Shown: positions 33,400 through 42,285 of the stretch, piece after piece
Layout: each line of letters begins with the position of its first letter
Numbering within the stretch: the stretch's first letter is position 1
Assembly (NCBI RefSeq): GCF_009604455.1
Contig: NZ_WEGL01000001.1
Coordinates: forward strand, 1,364,001-1,428,000
Length of the DNA: 64,000 nucleotides
Direction: 5' to 3'
Source: Streptomyces sp. RB17
GTDB lineage: Bacteria > Actinomycetota > Actinomycetes > Streptomycetales > Streptomycetaceae
Made by a program: the position numbers and the translations under genes
The notes under the pieces: generated by a model
Database searches by the model: none
What the model was told of the DNA's origin: nothing
The model's input: the letters and a program-made list of their open reading frames with translations, nothing else

Positions 33400-33540
33400 G
33401 TTGGCGCCGCGTGTCGTCCGGAGGCGGGCGCGTGCGGGAGTTCCGGGTGCCGTTGCCCGGCGGTTGGCGTGTGAGGGAGTTTTGGTGAGGCCTGGAGATG
33501 CGCGTGTGAACATCTGTCCCTGCACCACAGAGGAGGGCGT

Positions 33541-34704
33541 GTGAAGGCGTCGGCGTTCGTGTATCCCTGGGACGTGGGCGGGGACCCCGAGGCCCCCGCG
33601 CGCATCGCCGGGCTCGGCGTGGAACAGGTGACCCTCGCCGCCGCCTACCACTCCACCCGCGCCCTGACCCCCCGCCACCCCCGCCACCGCATCGTCACCG
33701 CCGAGTACGCGGCCGTCCTCTATCCGCCGGGCGACCGCTGGGCGGGCCGCGGCCTGCGCCCGTACCCCGCCGGCCGCTGGGCCCCCGGGGACGCCTACGG
33801 TGAGGCCGCACGGGCCCTGACCGCGGTGGGCCTGGAGGTGCACACCTGGGTCGTCCTCGCCCACAACTCCCGCATGGGCGCCGAACACCCGGACACCTCG
33901 GTGGTCAACGCCTACGGCGACCGCTACCCCTGGGCGCCCTGCATCGCCCAGCCCGCCACGCGCGCGTACCTGGTCGACCTGGCCGCCGAGGCCGCCGTAC
34001 GCCCCGGCGCGCACGGCACCGAACTGGAGTCCCTCGGCTGGTACGGGCTGCAGCATCTGCACGCCCACGACAAGACGTCCGGGGTCGGTCTCGGCGAGGC
34101 CGGGCAGTACCTGATGTCGCTGTGCTTCTGCCCGTCCTGCCGCGCCGGGTACGCCGGACAGGGCCTGGACACCGACGGGCTGGCGGCGTCCGTGCGGGCC
34201 GCGCTGGAGCCGCTGTGGCGAGGCGCGGCGGACGACGAGGGCTGGCCGACGGTCGAGAAGCTGCTCGGCGAGGAGAACGCGGCCCGCACGCGCGCGTGGC
34301 GCGACGACACCGCCGGCACCCTCCAGGAGGAGGCCGTCGCCGCCGTACGCGCCGCCGCACCGGCCGGGTTCCAGGTCCTGCTGCACGCCGACCCGGTCTC
34401 CTACCACTGCGGCGCCAACGCCGGCGTCGACCCCGCCCGCGTCCTCGCCGTCGCCGACGGTGTGGTGGTGCCCTGCACCGGCGGTACGGACCTGCTGGCG
34501 CCCTTTGCCGCAGCGGCCCGGGAGCGGACGGTGCTGGCCGCCAACCTCACGGTCGTCTCGGGGATGGGCGGCAGCCCCGGCACCCTCGCCGCGGACGCGG
34601 CACGCGCCCGTGCCCGGGGCGCCACCGAACTGCGGCTCTATCACGCCGGGTTGGCGTCCGACCCGGACCTCGCCGCGGTGCGCGAGGCCCTGTCGGCGCG
34701 CTGA
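33541..34704 (+). CDS. Unrecognised protein, possible TIM-barrel hydrolase-like fold
   Basis: 387 residues from GTG 33541, behind GAGGAGGGC. No signal peptide. I do not recognise the family. The layout of strands ending in acidic or aromatic residues (ASAFVYPWDVGG, VEQVTLAAAYHS, LEVHTWVVLAHNSRMG, LESLGWYGLQHLHAHDK, CFCPSCRAGY, FQVLLHADPVSYH, LRLYHAGLAS) resembles putative barrel-type glycoside hydrolases annotated as hypothetical in sugar loci. The F-C-P-S-C motif may bind metal. It follows kdgD in the same direction, so it may serve uronate or aldarate use. Its last 64 bases overlap the convergent MFS gene. Confidence 0.7.
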   Translation: MKASAFVYPWDVGGDPEAPARIAGLGVEQVTLAAAYHSTRALTPRHPRHRIVTAEYAAVLYPPGDRWAGRGLRPYPAGRWAPGDAYGEAARALTAVGLEVHTWVVLAHNSRMGAEHPDTSVVNAYGDRYPWAPCIAQPATRAYLVDLAAEAAVRPGAHGTELESLGWYGLQHLHAHDKTSGVGLGEAGQYLMSLCFCPSCRAGYAGQGLDTDGLAASVRAALEPLWRGAADDEGWPTVEKLLGEENAARTRAWRDDTAGTLQEEAVAAVRAAAPAGFQVLLHADPVSYHCGANAGVDPARVLAVADGVVVPCTGGTDLLAPFAAAARERTVLAANLTVVSGMGGSPGTLAADAARARARGATELRLYHAGLASDPDLAAVREALSAR

Positions 34705-35873
34705 GCAAGGGAGGCGGCCGTCCCGAGCAGCGCGAGGCCGTACAGCGGCAACAGCAGCGCGGGGGAGGCGAGTTCCACCAGCCCCGCGCCCACGGCCAGT
34801 CCGATGACATTGGGTGTGAAGACCAGGGTGCCGGCGGTGGCCGTCGCCCGGCCGAGCAGCGGGCCGGGGGTCTCCCGCTGCACGGCGGTGAAGGCCGCGA
34901 CGAGCACGCAGGGCAGACCGAGACCGGCCGCCGCGGAGGACGCGAGGGCCAGCGGGTCCGACGGCACGGCACGGGCGGCCGCAGCCAGTGCCGTCAGTGC
35001 GATCCCCGCCGCCGCGAACCGGCGCGCGCCCAGCCGCCGCAGCGCGACGCCCGAGAGGAGCCCGGCCGCCACCGAACCGGCGCCCTGGACGGCGTACAGC
35101 ACGCCGGTGTACGCGGGGGAGTGGCCGAGCCGGTCGACGACGGCGTACAGCGTCGTGCTGCACAGCGAGGTGAGGAGCATCGTCGTACCGGCCGCGCCGA
35201 CCAGCGGGCGCAGCCCCGGGTGACTCCACAGGTGCCGGACGCCCTCCGCGGTCTCCTGCCGCCAGTCGCCGCCGGACCGGGCGGGCCGTTCCTCGCGCAC
35301 CCGCAGCAGCGCGTACAGCCCGGCGGCGACCGCGAAGGTGGCCGCGTCCAGGCAGGCGACGGCCGGGCCGCCGAAGGCCGTGTACAGACCCGCCCCGGTC
35401 AGCGGGGCGACGAGCTTCATGCCTTCGGTGACGGCCATGCGCAGCCCGTTGAAGTCGCCGAGGCGCTCCGGGCCGATCGCCGCGGTCACCAGGGCCGACT
35501 CGGCCGCGTCGTGAACGACCTCGGCGGCGCCGTAGACCAGCAGGACGGTGAAGAGCAGCCACAGGCCGCGCGGGGAGTGCACGGTGCACAGGGTGAGCAA
35601 CAGGGCCGCCAGGCCCGCGTTCAGCGCCACCAGCAGCGGCCCCCGCCGTACGCGGTCGGCGATCGTGCCGAGCGGTGGGCCGGCCAGGGTGGGCGCCCAC
35701 ATGGCGAGCATGCACAGGGCGGCCAGGCCGTCGGACCCGGTGAGGTCCTTCACCCACACGCCCGATGCCAGAAACAGCGCGGAGTTGCCGAAGCCCGACA
35801 CCACCACCGCCGCCAGATACAGCCCCGCGTTGCGGTCCCGCAGCACGCGGAGCAGGGTCCAGGAAGTCGTCAT
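34641..35873 (-). CDS. MFS transporter (12-helix efflux type)
   Basis: 410 residues with about 12 hydrophobic helices. The loop 2-3 motif is degenerate (GPPLGTIADRVRRGPLLV, the G-x-x-x-D-R-x-x-R signature). It resembles the enterobactin-exporter/EntS-like and macrolide-efflux branch of MFS. The start, ATG 35873, reads MTTSWTLLRVLRDRNAGLYLAAVVVSGFGNSALFLASGVWV. The substrate cannot be predicted. Its 3' end overlaps the convergent gene at 33541-34704 by 64 bases. Confidence 0.88.
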   Translation of the reverse strand: MTTSWTLLRVLRDRNAGLYLAAVVVSGFGNSALFLASGVWVKDLTGSDGLAALCMLAMWAPTLAGPPLGTIADRVRRGPLLVALNAGLAALLLTLCTVHSPRGLWLLFTVLLVYGAAEVVHDAAESALVTAAIGPERLGDFNGLRMAVTEGMKLVAPLTGAGLYTAFGGPAVACLDAATFAVAAGLYALLRVREERPARSGGDWRQETAEGVRHLWSHPGLRPLVGAAGTTMLLTSLCSTTLYAVVDRLGHSPAYTGVLYAVQGAGSVAAGLLSGVALRRLGARRFAAAGIALTALAAAARAVPSDPLALASSAAAGLGLPCVLVAAFTAVQRETPGPLLGRATATAGTLVFTPNVIGLAVGAGLVELASPALLLPLYGLALLGTAASLAQRADRASRTAARSGSDANPA

Positions 35874-36017
35874 GCCTGCTCATCGTGGGTCTAAGGCAGG
35901 CGGGCGCGGATCGGTAAGGTGCCGTATCCGCGGGGCGGGGCGTGGCGGCGGCAATCCGGCGGAACCTGTCAGGAATGCCCCTGGGGCGTGCGCCGGCCCG
36001 AACCTACTGTCGGCGGC

Positions 36018-36464
36018 ATGCGCTACCTCGCCCCGATTCTGATCGGTCTCGTCTACGTCCTGCTGACGTCCCTCGTCCCGGAGCCGCACCGGCGCCGCCT
36101 CAACGCGGTCATGGTGGCCGGCGCGGGCGCCGCCTACCTCAGCGGCGGGGGCCTCGGCGGCTGGGAGTTCGCGTTCACCGCGGTGGCCACCTATGTCGCC
36201 TACAAGGGCCTGGACTCCTGGGCCTGGATCGGCGTCGGCTGGCTGCTGCACACGGTCTGGGACGTCGTGCACCACCTCAAGGGCCACCCGATCATCCCGT
36301 TCGCGCACGACTCCTCCTTCGGCTGCGCGCTGTGCGACCCGGTGATCGCGGTGTGGTGCCTGGGCGGCGGACGATCGCCGTGGAAGTGGCTGCGCGGCAG
36401 CGATGAGTTCGGGCGGGCCGGCCGGTCAGTCCTTCGTACGAGGAGTGCGACCGTGAAGGAGTAG
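36018..36464 (+). CDS. DUF6010-type integral membrane protein
   Basis: 148 residues with four hydrophobic segments (APILIGLVYVLLTSLV, LNAVMVAGAGAAYL, EFAFTAVATYVAYKGL, WIGVGWLLHTVWDVVHHL) and a conserved H-D-S-S-F-G-C-A-x-C-D-P-V-I-A-V-W loop. This matches the uncharacterised family I know as DUF6010. No activity is known. The ATG at 36018 begins MRYLAPILIG. It is followed after 3 bases by the MDMPI-type gene in the same direction. Confidence 0.72.
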   Translation: MRYLAPILIGLVYVLLTSLVPEPHRRRLNAVMVAGAGAAYLSGGGLGGWEFAFTAVATYVAYKGLDSWAWIGVGWLLHTVWDVVHHLKGHPIIPFAHDSSFGCALCDPVIAVWCLGGGRSPWKWLRGSDEFGRAGRSVLRTRSATVKE

Positions 36465-36467
36465 CGC

Positions 36468-37049
36468 ATGACCGTGATCGACCTCGGCCCGCAGACCCGG
36501 ATCGTGGCCGGGCTCGTCGAGTCCGTGACCGACGAGCAGCTGACCGCTCCCACACCGTGCCCGGACTACGCGGTGCGGAACCTGCTGGGCCACATCCAGA
36601 TGCTCTCGGTGGCCTTCCGTGACGCCGCCCGCAAGGACCTCGGTACGAGGACCGACACCAACCCGAACGCCGCCGTACCGGACATCGGCCCCGGCTGGCG
36701 TGCGGAGCTGCCCAAGGTCCTGGACGAACTGGCCGACGCCTGGCGCGATCCGGACGCCTGGACGGGCATGACCCGCGCGGGTGGGGTGAACCTGCCCGGC
36801 GAGGTCGCCGGCGCCGTCGTCGCCGACGAACTGGTCATCCACGGCTGGGACTTGGCCCGCGCCGTCGGCCGGCCCTACGCTCCCGACCCCGCGGCCCTGG
36901 AGTCGGGCCACGGCTTCCTGCTCGCCGCCGCCGAGGACCCGAACCGCGGCGCCGGCCTCTTCGGCCCGGTCGTCCCCTGGCCCCCGGAGGCACCGCTGCT
37001 GGACCGGGCGGTGGGGCTGAGCGGGCGGTATCCGGGGTGGCGTCCGTAA
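36468..37049 (+). CDS. TIGR03086/MDMPI-type metal-binding protein
   Basis: 193 residues of the DinB/mycothiol-dependent maleylpyruvate isomerase superfamily. N-terminal VESVTDEQLTAPTPCPDYAVRNLLGHI has the family T-P-C-x-x-W/Y-x-V-x-x-L-x-x-H signature with a metal-binding His. The second His-containing helix is VVADELVIHGWDLARAVGRPY. Such proteins use mycothiol chemistry or are of unknown function. Its stop at 37049 coincides with the start of a long T-free A/C-rich tract. Confidence 0.85.
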   Translation: MTVIDLGPQTRIVAGLVESVTDEQLTAPTPCPDYAVRNLLGHIQMLSVAFRDAARKDLGTRTDTNPNAAVPDIGPGWRAELPKVLDELADAWRDPDAWTGMTRAGGVNLPGEVAGAVVADELVIHGWDLARAVGRPYAPDPAALESGHGFLLAAAEDPNRGAGLFGPVVPWPPEAPLLDRAVGLSGRYPGWRP

Positions 37050-37119
37050 CAGAAACACCCACAGAAACACGCCGCAAAGACACCCACAAAGACAGCCAAC
37101 AAAAACACACCACAAAAAT
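37048..37119 (+). other. T-free A/C-rich tract with CACCCACA-like repeats
   Basis: About 70 bases without a single T on the plus strand, G-poor, made of drifting units such as CACAGAAACAC, CAAAGACACC and CCAACAAAAACAC. It starts at the stop of the MDMPI-type gene. C-rich, G-poor unstructured RNA is the hallmark of a Rho utilisation site, so Rho-dependent termination before the lanthipeptide cluster is possible. The remaining gap up to 37460 has no supported gene and contains the presumed lanA promoter. Confidence 0.55.
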
Positions 37120-37460
37120 ACTGCGCAGAAACACCTCCCGAAGTATCGATCATCGCATTATCGCGAAAATAGATCAGGACATGTTCCGGCAACACTTCCC
37201 CGCGGCCGGAAAATCCTTTTTCCGTCCGCGGGGCGAGTCGGGAAAGGCGGGGAAGCCGGACCCGCGGAGGCAGACCGGGGGCGGCTCCCGGGAGTGCGCG
37301 GGGGGAGTGCGGACCGGGCCGGCTTCGAGGCGGCAGGCGCAAAATCAACCACCGGCCGGCGGCTCTCTTGCGGCCGGCTCGATTGCGCTGCGAAGGTCGT
37401 ACCGGCCGATGAATCAATCGGTTTTCGTGCCGCATTCCCTTCTCGGAAAAGGAGTTGGTC

Positions 37461-37625
37461 ATGCCCGCTCAGCACACCACGACGGATGTTTTCGACCTCG
37501 ACGTCCGGGGCGTCGTGGACCCGACCGAGGAAGCGACCACCAGCATCGGCAGCAGCAGCGGCATCCCGACGCTGTGCAGCAACGAGTGCACCGGCGACTG
37601 CTGCACCATCTTCAACTGCAACTGA
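37461..37625 (+). CDS. lanA: Class I lanthipeptide precursor peptide
   Basis: 54 residues from ATG 37461, six bases behind GGAG (37451-37454). The leader (about residues 1-27) is acidic and holds F11-D12-L13-D14-V15, the FNLD-type box recognised by LanB/LanC enzymes. The core is rich in Ser/Thr and has five Cys (39, 43, 47, 48, 53), with TLCSNEC, TGDCC and TIFNCN segments suited to lanthionine rings. It is followed by a strong hairpin and then lanB, lanC and lanT. The core does not match nisin, planosporicin or microbisporicin. The cleavage site is not evident. Confidence 0.9.
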   Translation: MPAQHTTTDVFDLDVRGVVDPTEEATTSIGSSSGIPTLCSNECTGDCCTIFNCN

Positions 37626-37653
37626 CGCCAGGATCAGCCTGACGTGACACGTG

Positions 37654-37685
37654 GCTCTCCTTCCGGCGGCGGCCGGAAGGAGAGC
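37654..37685 (+). terminator. 14-bp hairpin between lanA and lanB (attenuator)
   Basis: GCTCTCCTTCCGGC (37654-37667) pairs perfectly with 37672-37685 around a GGCG loop. Placed 29 bases after lanA and 66 before lanB, it would let most transcripts stop after the precursor gene, giving more peptide than enzyme, a common arrangement in RiPP operons. Confidence 0.85.
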
Positions 37686-37750
37686 TGCGGCCCACGCCCA
37701 GGAAGACGCTCAGGACGCCCAGAAAGCGGCAGAAAGCAGAGAAAATCCTG

Positions 37751-40700
37751 GTGACCGACAAGCCTTTGTACTCCTGTGCCGGCTTTGCTCTGTTGCGTAT
37801 TCCGACGCTGCCCGAAAAGTGTTCCGAGGCAACCTCCGTAGACATCACGGAAGGTGCCGCCGACGAAATTCCGAAGAGTCTCGAATATCTCCGTGCGCTC
37901 GCCACCGACAGCCTGCTGCGGGAAGCGGTGGAGATCTCCAGCCCGCCCCTCGCCCGTCGCTGGGACGACATCCTGCGCGGGGACAGGCACGGCGCCGCCG
38001 AGATCCGGCGCGCCGTCCGTGCGGTCACCTCCTACCGACTGCGCATGGCGACGCGGTGCACCCCGTTCGGGATCATGGCGGGGGTCGCGCCGGCACGGTT
38101 CGCCGAGCGTGCGGGGGACACCCAGGTGCGGCTGGGACCGGCGCACCGCAAGGCGGTCCGGCTGGAGCGCGGCTGGGTCACCGCACTGACGGCCTCCTGG
38201 GCCGGCCGGCCCGAGGTGCTGCGCCGCCTGCGGCTCACGGCCAACAACCTGTGCCGGGTGCGCGGCGACCGGCTGGTGCTCTCCTACCTCCCGGACCTGG
38301 GCGTCGAGGGCACCGAAACCGTGCGCGAGGTCAGCGTGCGCCACACGCCTGCCGTCCGCGCCGCACTGGACGCCGTACGCACGCCCCTGCCCTACCCGGA
38401 AGTCGAGAAGCGCCTGGCCGAGCAGTTCCCTTCCGCCCCCGACGGTGCGATCGGCCGGATGCTCGCCGAACTGGTCCGCAAACAGGTGCTGCTCACCGAC
38501 CTGACCCCGCCGGCGGAGGCCCCGGACGCGGCGGCACATGTGCTGGAAACCCTGGGCGCGCTGCCCGCGCGGTCCCTGCCCGAGCTGGCGGAGCTGCGGC
38601 AGATCACCCGGTGCCTGGAGACCTACCGGGACCGGCCGCTGGGCGCCGGTCGGGCCCTGTGGTCCGAGGCCTGCGCCCGGATGCGCCGGCTGCGGCCCGC
38701 TCAGCGGGGCGTCCAGGTGGATCTCGCGATGGACGCGGAGGTACGACTGCCCCCGGAGGTGGCGGCCGAGGCCGAGCGGGCGGCGGACCTGCTGTGGCGC
38801 CTGGCCCCGGACGGCGCCGGACACCTCGCGCTGCGGACCTACCACACGGAGTTCGTCGAGCGGTACGGCGTGGGACGGGCGGTGCCGGTCACCGAAGTAC
38901 TGGACCCCGACGCCGGGTTGGGTCCGCCCGCCGGTTACGAGCACCCGCCCGGCAGCCGCCCCCTCCCGCCCCGGACGCCCGAGGTGACCCGACGGGACCG
39001 GCTGATGACACAGCTCGCCCAGGAGGCGCTGCTCTCCGGGACCCCGGAGGTGGTCCTCGACGAGGCGCACCCCCTGGTGGCCCGGCTCGCCCGCCCGAAG
39101 ACCGGACACGCACCCTCGATCGAACTCGTCACGCGACTGGTCGCACCCTCGGTCCGGGCCCTGCGCGACGGCGAGTTCCGCCTGGTCGTCATGGGCGGCT
39201 CGGCCGGCCCCGCCGCCGCGGCCTTCGGGCGGTTCGCCGGTCTGCTCCCCGACGAGCTGCACCCGTCCCTGACCGGACTCGCCCGGGTCACCGACGGCGA
39301 GCGCGCGGGAGCCCTGCACGCCCAGCTCGTCTTCCAGGCCCGCCACGGCCGGGGCGACAACGTCACCCAGGTCCCCCAGTGGCTGGAACACCGGCTTCCG
39401 GTCGGGGTGTTCGCCGACCCCGCCGATCCGGGCACGCTGGCCCTCGACGACCTCGCCGTCTGCGCCGACCCCCATCGCCTGATGATCGTCGACACGGCCG
39501 GCGGCCGGGAGGTCGTAGCCACCGTGCTGCACAAGCTCAACACCCGCACCCTGGCCCCCAACGCGGCCCGGCTGCTGGACGAGATCGGGCGCGGCGGGGT
39601 GCGTGGCGTCCACTCCTGGGAGTGGGGCCGCGCCGAGGAACTGCCGTACGTCCCCCGGGTCCGCCACGGCCGTACCGTCCTCAGCCTGGCGCGCTGGCGC
39701 CCCACCGAAGCCGTACTGGACCGGGACACGCCGTACCCCGCATGGACCCGGGCCGTCGCGGAGTGGCGCGAGCGCTGGGCCGTACCCGACCGGATCTGCC
39801 TGGTCTACGCCGACCAGCGCCTCGAACTCGACCTGACCAGCCCCCTCCATCTGCGCCTGCTGCGCCACGAGTTGAAGCGGCGCCCGGAAGCCCTGGTGCT
39901 GGAGCCGTGGGACGCCCGCGGGGCGGGCGGGGGATGGCTGACCGGCCCGGACGGCACCCACCGCAACGAGCTGATCATCCCGCTGGTGGCACGGCCCGCC
40001 GAGCAGCCGCAGGAGGCTCCGGGCGCGGTCCGGGCAGTCCAGGCACCCCGGGCCGCTCCGCCCCGGACGCTCCCCGTCGAGCACCTGCCCGGCGGGGAGT
40101 GGCTGTACGCCACGGTGCACTGCACTCCCGCGCGGCAGAACGACCTGCTCGTCCACCACCTGGACGACCTGCTCGACGGCCTCCCCGAGGACGTGGACCG
40201 CTGGTTCTTCATCCGCTACCGCAACCCCGACGACCTGCTCCGGCTGCGCTTCCACGGCGCGCCCGGCACCCTCATGGCGACCCTGCTGCCCCGGCTGCAC
40301 CGCTGGGCCGCCACGCTCCGGTCCGCCGCGCTGATCCGGGGCATCGGCCTCGGCACGTACGACCCCGAGCTGGAGCGCTACGGCGGCCCCCGGGCCATGG
40401 CGGCCGCCGAACGGGTCTTCCACGCCGACAGCCTGGCCGCCGTCGAGGCACTGAAGCTGTGGGAGACCGGGCGGCTCGCCCTCGATCCGGTCACCGTGGC
40501 GGCACTCGGCCAGGCCCACATCGCCCGGACGTTCTGGACGGCGTACACCGCCGAGAAGCCCGAGGGCGCCCAACCGGCGTGGCTGGGGCATGTGCTCGAC
40601 GCCGTCCCGCGCGGCGAGATGCACCACGCCTTCCAGAAGCGCCGGCGCGAGGTGCTGCCGCTCGTGGACGTCCACGGCGACTGGCAGGGCCTGCGCGGCC

Positions 40701-40945
40701 GGCCGGGAGGCGCGGAACTGCTCGCCTCCTGGCGGGCCCGGACGGCGGCCGTGACCGACTACGCGCGCACCCTGCGCACGCTGGGCGACGACGCCTGGTC
40801 GGCGCCCGCCCCGGTGTTCCGCTCCCTGCTGCACATGCACCACAACCGGGTGATCGGCATCGGCCCACATGCCGAACAGGCCGCGACCGCCGTCATGCGC
40901 GGCGCCGTGCAAGCCCATCGAGACCGCATCAGGAGCTGCCCATGA
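37751..40945 (+). CDS. lanB: Class I lanthipeptide dehydratase LanB
   Basis: 1064 residues, the full length of a LanB. The N-terminal glutamylation domain (about 1-760) has TSYRLRMATRCTPFGIMAGV and later RVRHGRTVLSLARW and RICLVYADQRLELDL. The C-terminal SpaB_C elimination domain (about 790-1064) has W-L-Y-A-T-V-H-C-T, HHLDDLLDGLPEDVDRWFFIRYRNPDDLLRLRFHG and ERYGG. It uses Glu-tRNA(Glu) to activate and eliminate Ser/Thr hydroxyls of the precursor. GTG start at 37751; the stop overlaps the lanC ATG. One polypeptide carries both domains, unlike split thiopeptide enzymes. Confidence 0.93.
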   Translation: MTDKPLYSCAGFALLRIPTLPEKCSEATSVDITEGAADEIPKSLEYLRALATDSLLREAVEISSPPLARRWDDILRGDRHGAAEIRRAVRAVTSYRLRMATRCTPFGIMAGVAPARFAERAGDTQVRLGPAHRKAVRLERGWVTALTASWAGRPEVLRRLRLTANNLCRVRGDRLVLSYLPDLGVEGTETVREVSVRHTPAVRAALDAVRTPLPYPEVEKRLAEQFPSAPDGAIGRMLAELVRKQVLLTDLTPPAEAPDAAAHVLETLGALPARSLPELAELRQITRCLETYRDRPLGAGRALWSEACARMRRLRPAQRGVQVDLAMDAEVRLPPEVAAEAERAADLLWRLAPDGAGHLALRTYHTEFVERYGVGRAVPVTEVLDPDAGLGPPAGYEHPPGSRPLPPRTPEVTRRDRLMTQLAQEALLSGTPEVVLDEAHPLVARLARPKTGHAPSIELVTRLVAPSVRALRDGEFRLVVMGGSAGPAAAAFGRFAGLLPDELHPSLTGLARVTDGERAGALHAQLVFQARHGRGDNVTQVPQWLEHRLPVGVFADPADPGTLALDDLAVCADPHRLMIVDTAGGREVVATVLHKLNTRTLAPNAARLLDEIGRGGVRGVHSWEWGRAEELPYVPRVRHGRTVLSLARWRPTEAVLDRDTPYPAWTRAVAEWRERWAVPDRICLVYADQRLELDLTSPLHLRLLRHELKRRPEALVLEPWDARGAGGGWLTGPDGTHRNELIIPLVARPAEQPQEAPGAVRAVQAPRAAPPRTLPVEHLPGGEWLYATVHCTPARQNDLLVHHLDDLLDGLPEDVDRWFFIRYRNPDDLLRLRFHGAPGTLMATLLPRLHRWAATLRSAALIRGIGLGTYDPELERYGGPRAMAAAERVFHADSLAAVEALKLWETGRLALDPVTVAALGQAHIARTFWTAYTAEKPEGAQPAWLGHVLDAVPRGEMHHAFQKRRREVLPLVDVHGDWQGLRGRPGGAELLASWRARTAAVTDYARTLRTLGDDAWSAPAPVFRSLLHMHHNRVIGIGPHAEQAATAVMRGAVQAHRDRIRSCP

Positions 40946-42285
40946 GCGCCCCCGCCCAGGAGACCGTCGCAGCGGCGAGCCGGGAACGTATCGGCGCCGT
41001 CGTGCACGAACTCGCCGAACGGCTCCTCGACCCCGCGAGGGTGGCCACCGCCGCCCGTGCCGCCGACAACGTCGACCTGCTGCCCGGCATGCCCGCCGCG
41101 CAGCCCCCCTGGGGCACCCTCGGGCTGGGCGAGGCCCATGCCGGTGTCGCGCTGCTGTACGCCGAGCTGTCGCACACCGAGGAGCGGTTCCGCGGAGCCG
41201 CGCACGCCCATCTGACCGCAGCCGCCCGGGGACTGAGCGGGCCGACGGAGCGGGGGCTCTACGGCGGCGCCGCCTCGCTCGCGTTCGCGGCCCACACCGC
41301 CCGGCACGGCGCGGACGACTACGCCGGACTCCTCGACACCCTCGACGGGAGGGTGACGACCCAGGTGGACCGGCTGCTCGCCGACGAGGAACAACGGCTG
41401 GCGGCCGGCCGCGCGGGCGTCCGGATGAGCACGTACGACGTCATCGCCGGCGCCACCGGACTGGGCCGCTGGCTGATGCTGCGCGGCGCCCGGCACCGGG
41501 ACGGGCTCCTCGACGTCCTGAGCTGTCTGGTGCGCCTGACCGAACCCGTCGAGGCGTACGGACAACAGGTACCCGGATGGTGGGTGCCGCTGGAGCCCGG
41601 CCACGGCCCCCAGTTCCCCCGCGGACACTTCAACCTCGGCCTGGCGCACGGCATCAGCGGGCCCCTCGCGCTGCTCTCGCTCGCCTGGAGCGAGGGCGTA
41701 CGCGTCCCGGGCCAGAGCGATGCCATCTGCACGATCGCCGACCATCTCCTCGCCCACCGGACCGAGCAGGGCATGTGGCCCGGGGTGCTGAGCTTCGACG
41801 CCTTCGTGGGCGCGGCGGACCCGCACGCCGGCCACTCCCGCATGATCGCCTGGTGCTACGGGACGCCCGGCACCGCCCGCGCCCTCCAGCTCGCGGGCAT
41901 CGCCCTGGACCGCCCGGACTGGCGGAAGGAGGCCGTCGACGCCCAGGTCACGGCGCTCGCGCGGATGCCGGCCACCGTCACCGACAGCTCGGTGTGCCAC
42001 GGCTGGGCGGGCCTGCTGCACCTCACCGGCCTGATGGCCCGGGACAGCGGCGACCCCCGGCTGACGGAGCGGCTGCCCGCACTGGCCGCCGCCCTGCTGG
42101 CCGACTACCGTCCCGATCTCCCCTTCGGTTTCGCGTACGTGCGCCCGCAGCTGGGCGAAGGACTGCGGCAGGCACCCCACCGCGCCGGTTTCCTCGACGG
42201 AAGCGCCGGCATCGCGCTCGCCCTGCGCGCCTACGCGGCCGGCGGCTGCGCCTCCCCCTGGCAGACCGCCCTCCTGGTGGCCTGA
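40942..42285 (+). CDS. lanC: Lanthipeptide cyclase LanC
   Basis: 447 residues with the LanC toroid. Zinc ligands are visible: Cys305 in MIAWCYGTPGTA, and Cys352-His353 in SSVCHGWAGLLHLT. G-L-A-H-G-I-S-G-P-L and FLDGSAGIALAL are further family repeats. It catalyses addition of Cys thiols to dehydroamino acids made by LanB, forming (methyl)lanthionine rings. The ATG at 40942 overlaps the lanB stop; the long upstream in-frame reading is only lanB in another frame. The stop overlaps the lanT start (TGATG). Confidence 0.95.
   Translation: MSAPAQETVAAASRERIGAVVHELAERLLDPARVATAARAADNVDLLPGMPAAQPPWGTLGLGEAHAGVALLYAELSHTEERFRGAAHAHLTAAARGLSGPTERGLYGGAASLAFAAHTARHGADDYAGLLDTLDGRVTTQVDRLLADEEQRLAAGRAGVRMSTYDVIAGATGLGRWLMLRGARHRDGLLDVLSCLVRLTEPVEAYGQQVPGWWVPLEPGHGPQFPRGHFNLGLAHGISGPLALLSLAWSEGVRVPGQSDAICTIADHLLAHRTEQGMWPGVLSFDAFVGAADPHAGHSRMIAWCYGTPGTARALQLAGIALDRPDWRKEAVDAQVTALARMPATVTDSSVCHGWAGLLHLTGLMARDSGDPRLTERLPALAAALLADYRPDLPFGFAYVRPQLGEGLRQAPHRAGFLDGSAGIALALRAYAAGGCASPWQTALLVA

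Noticed and set aside
33055..35883. A 950-residue repeat protein on the minus strand
   Set aside because: It is produced by the minisatellite and shadows of the genes at 33541 and 34641; composition and codon bias do not support it.
37037..37642. A 201-residue protein covering the lanA region
   Set aside because: It runs through the T-free tract and reads lanA in another frame; lanA itself has the Shine-Dalgarno sequence and leader box.
37651..42285. A 1544-residue LanB-LanC fusion
   Set aside because: The first two thirds are lanB read in the wrong frame (Arg/Pro/Gly-rich). LanB and LanC are separate proteins with an ATGA overlap at 40942.
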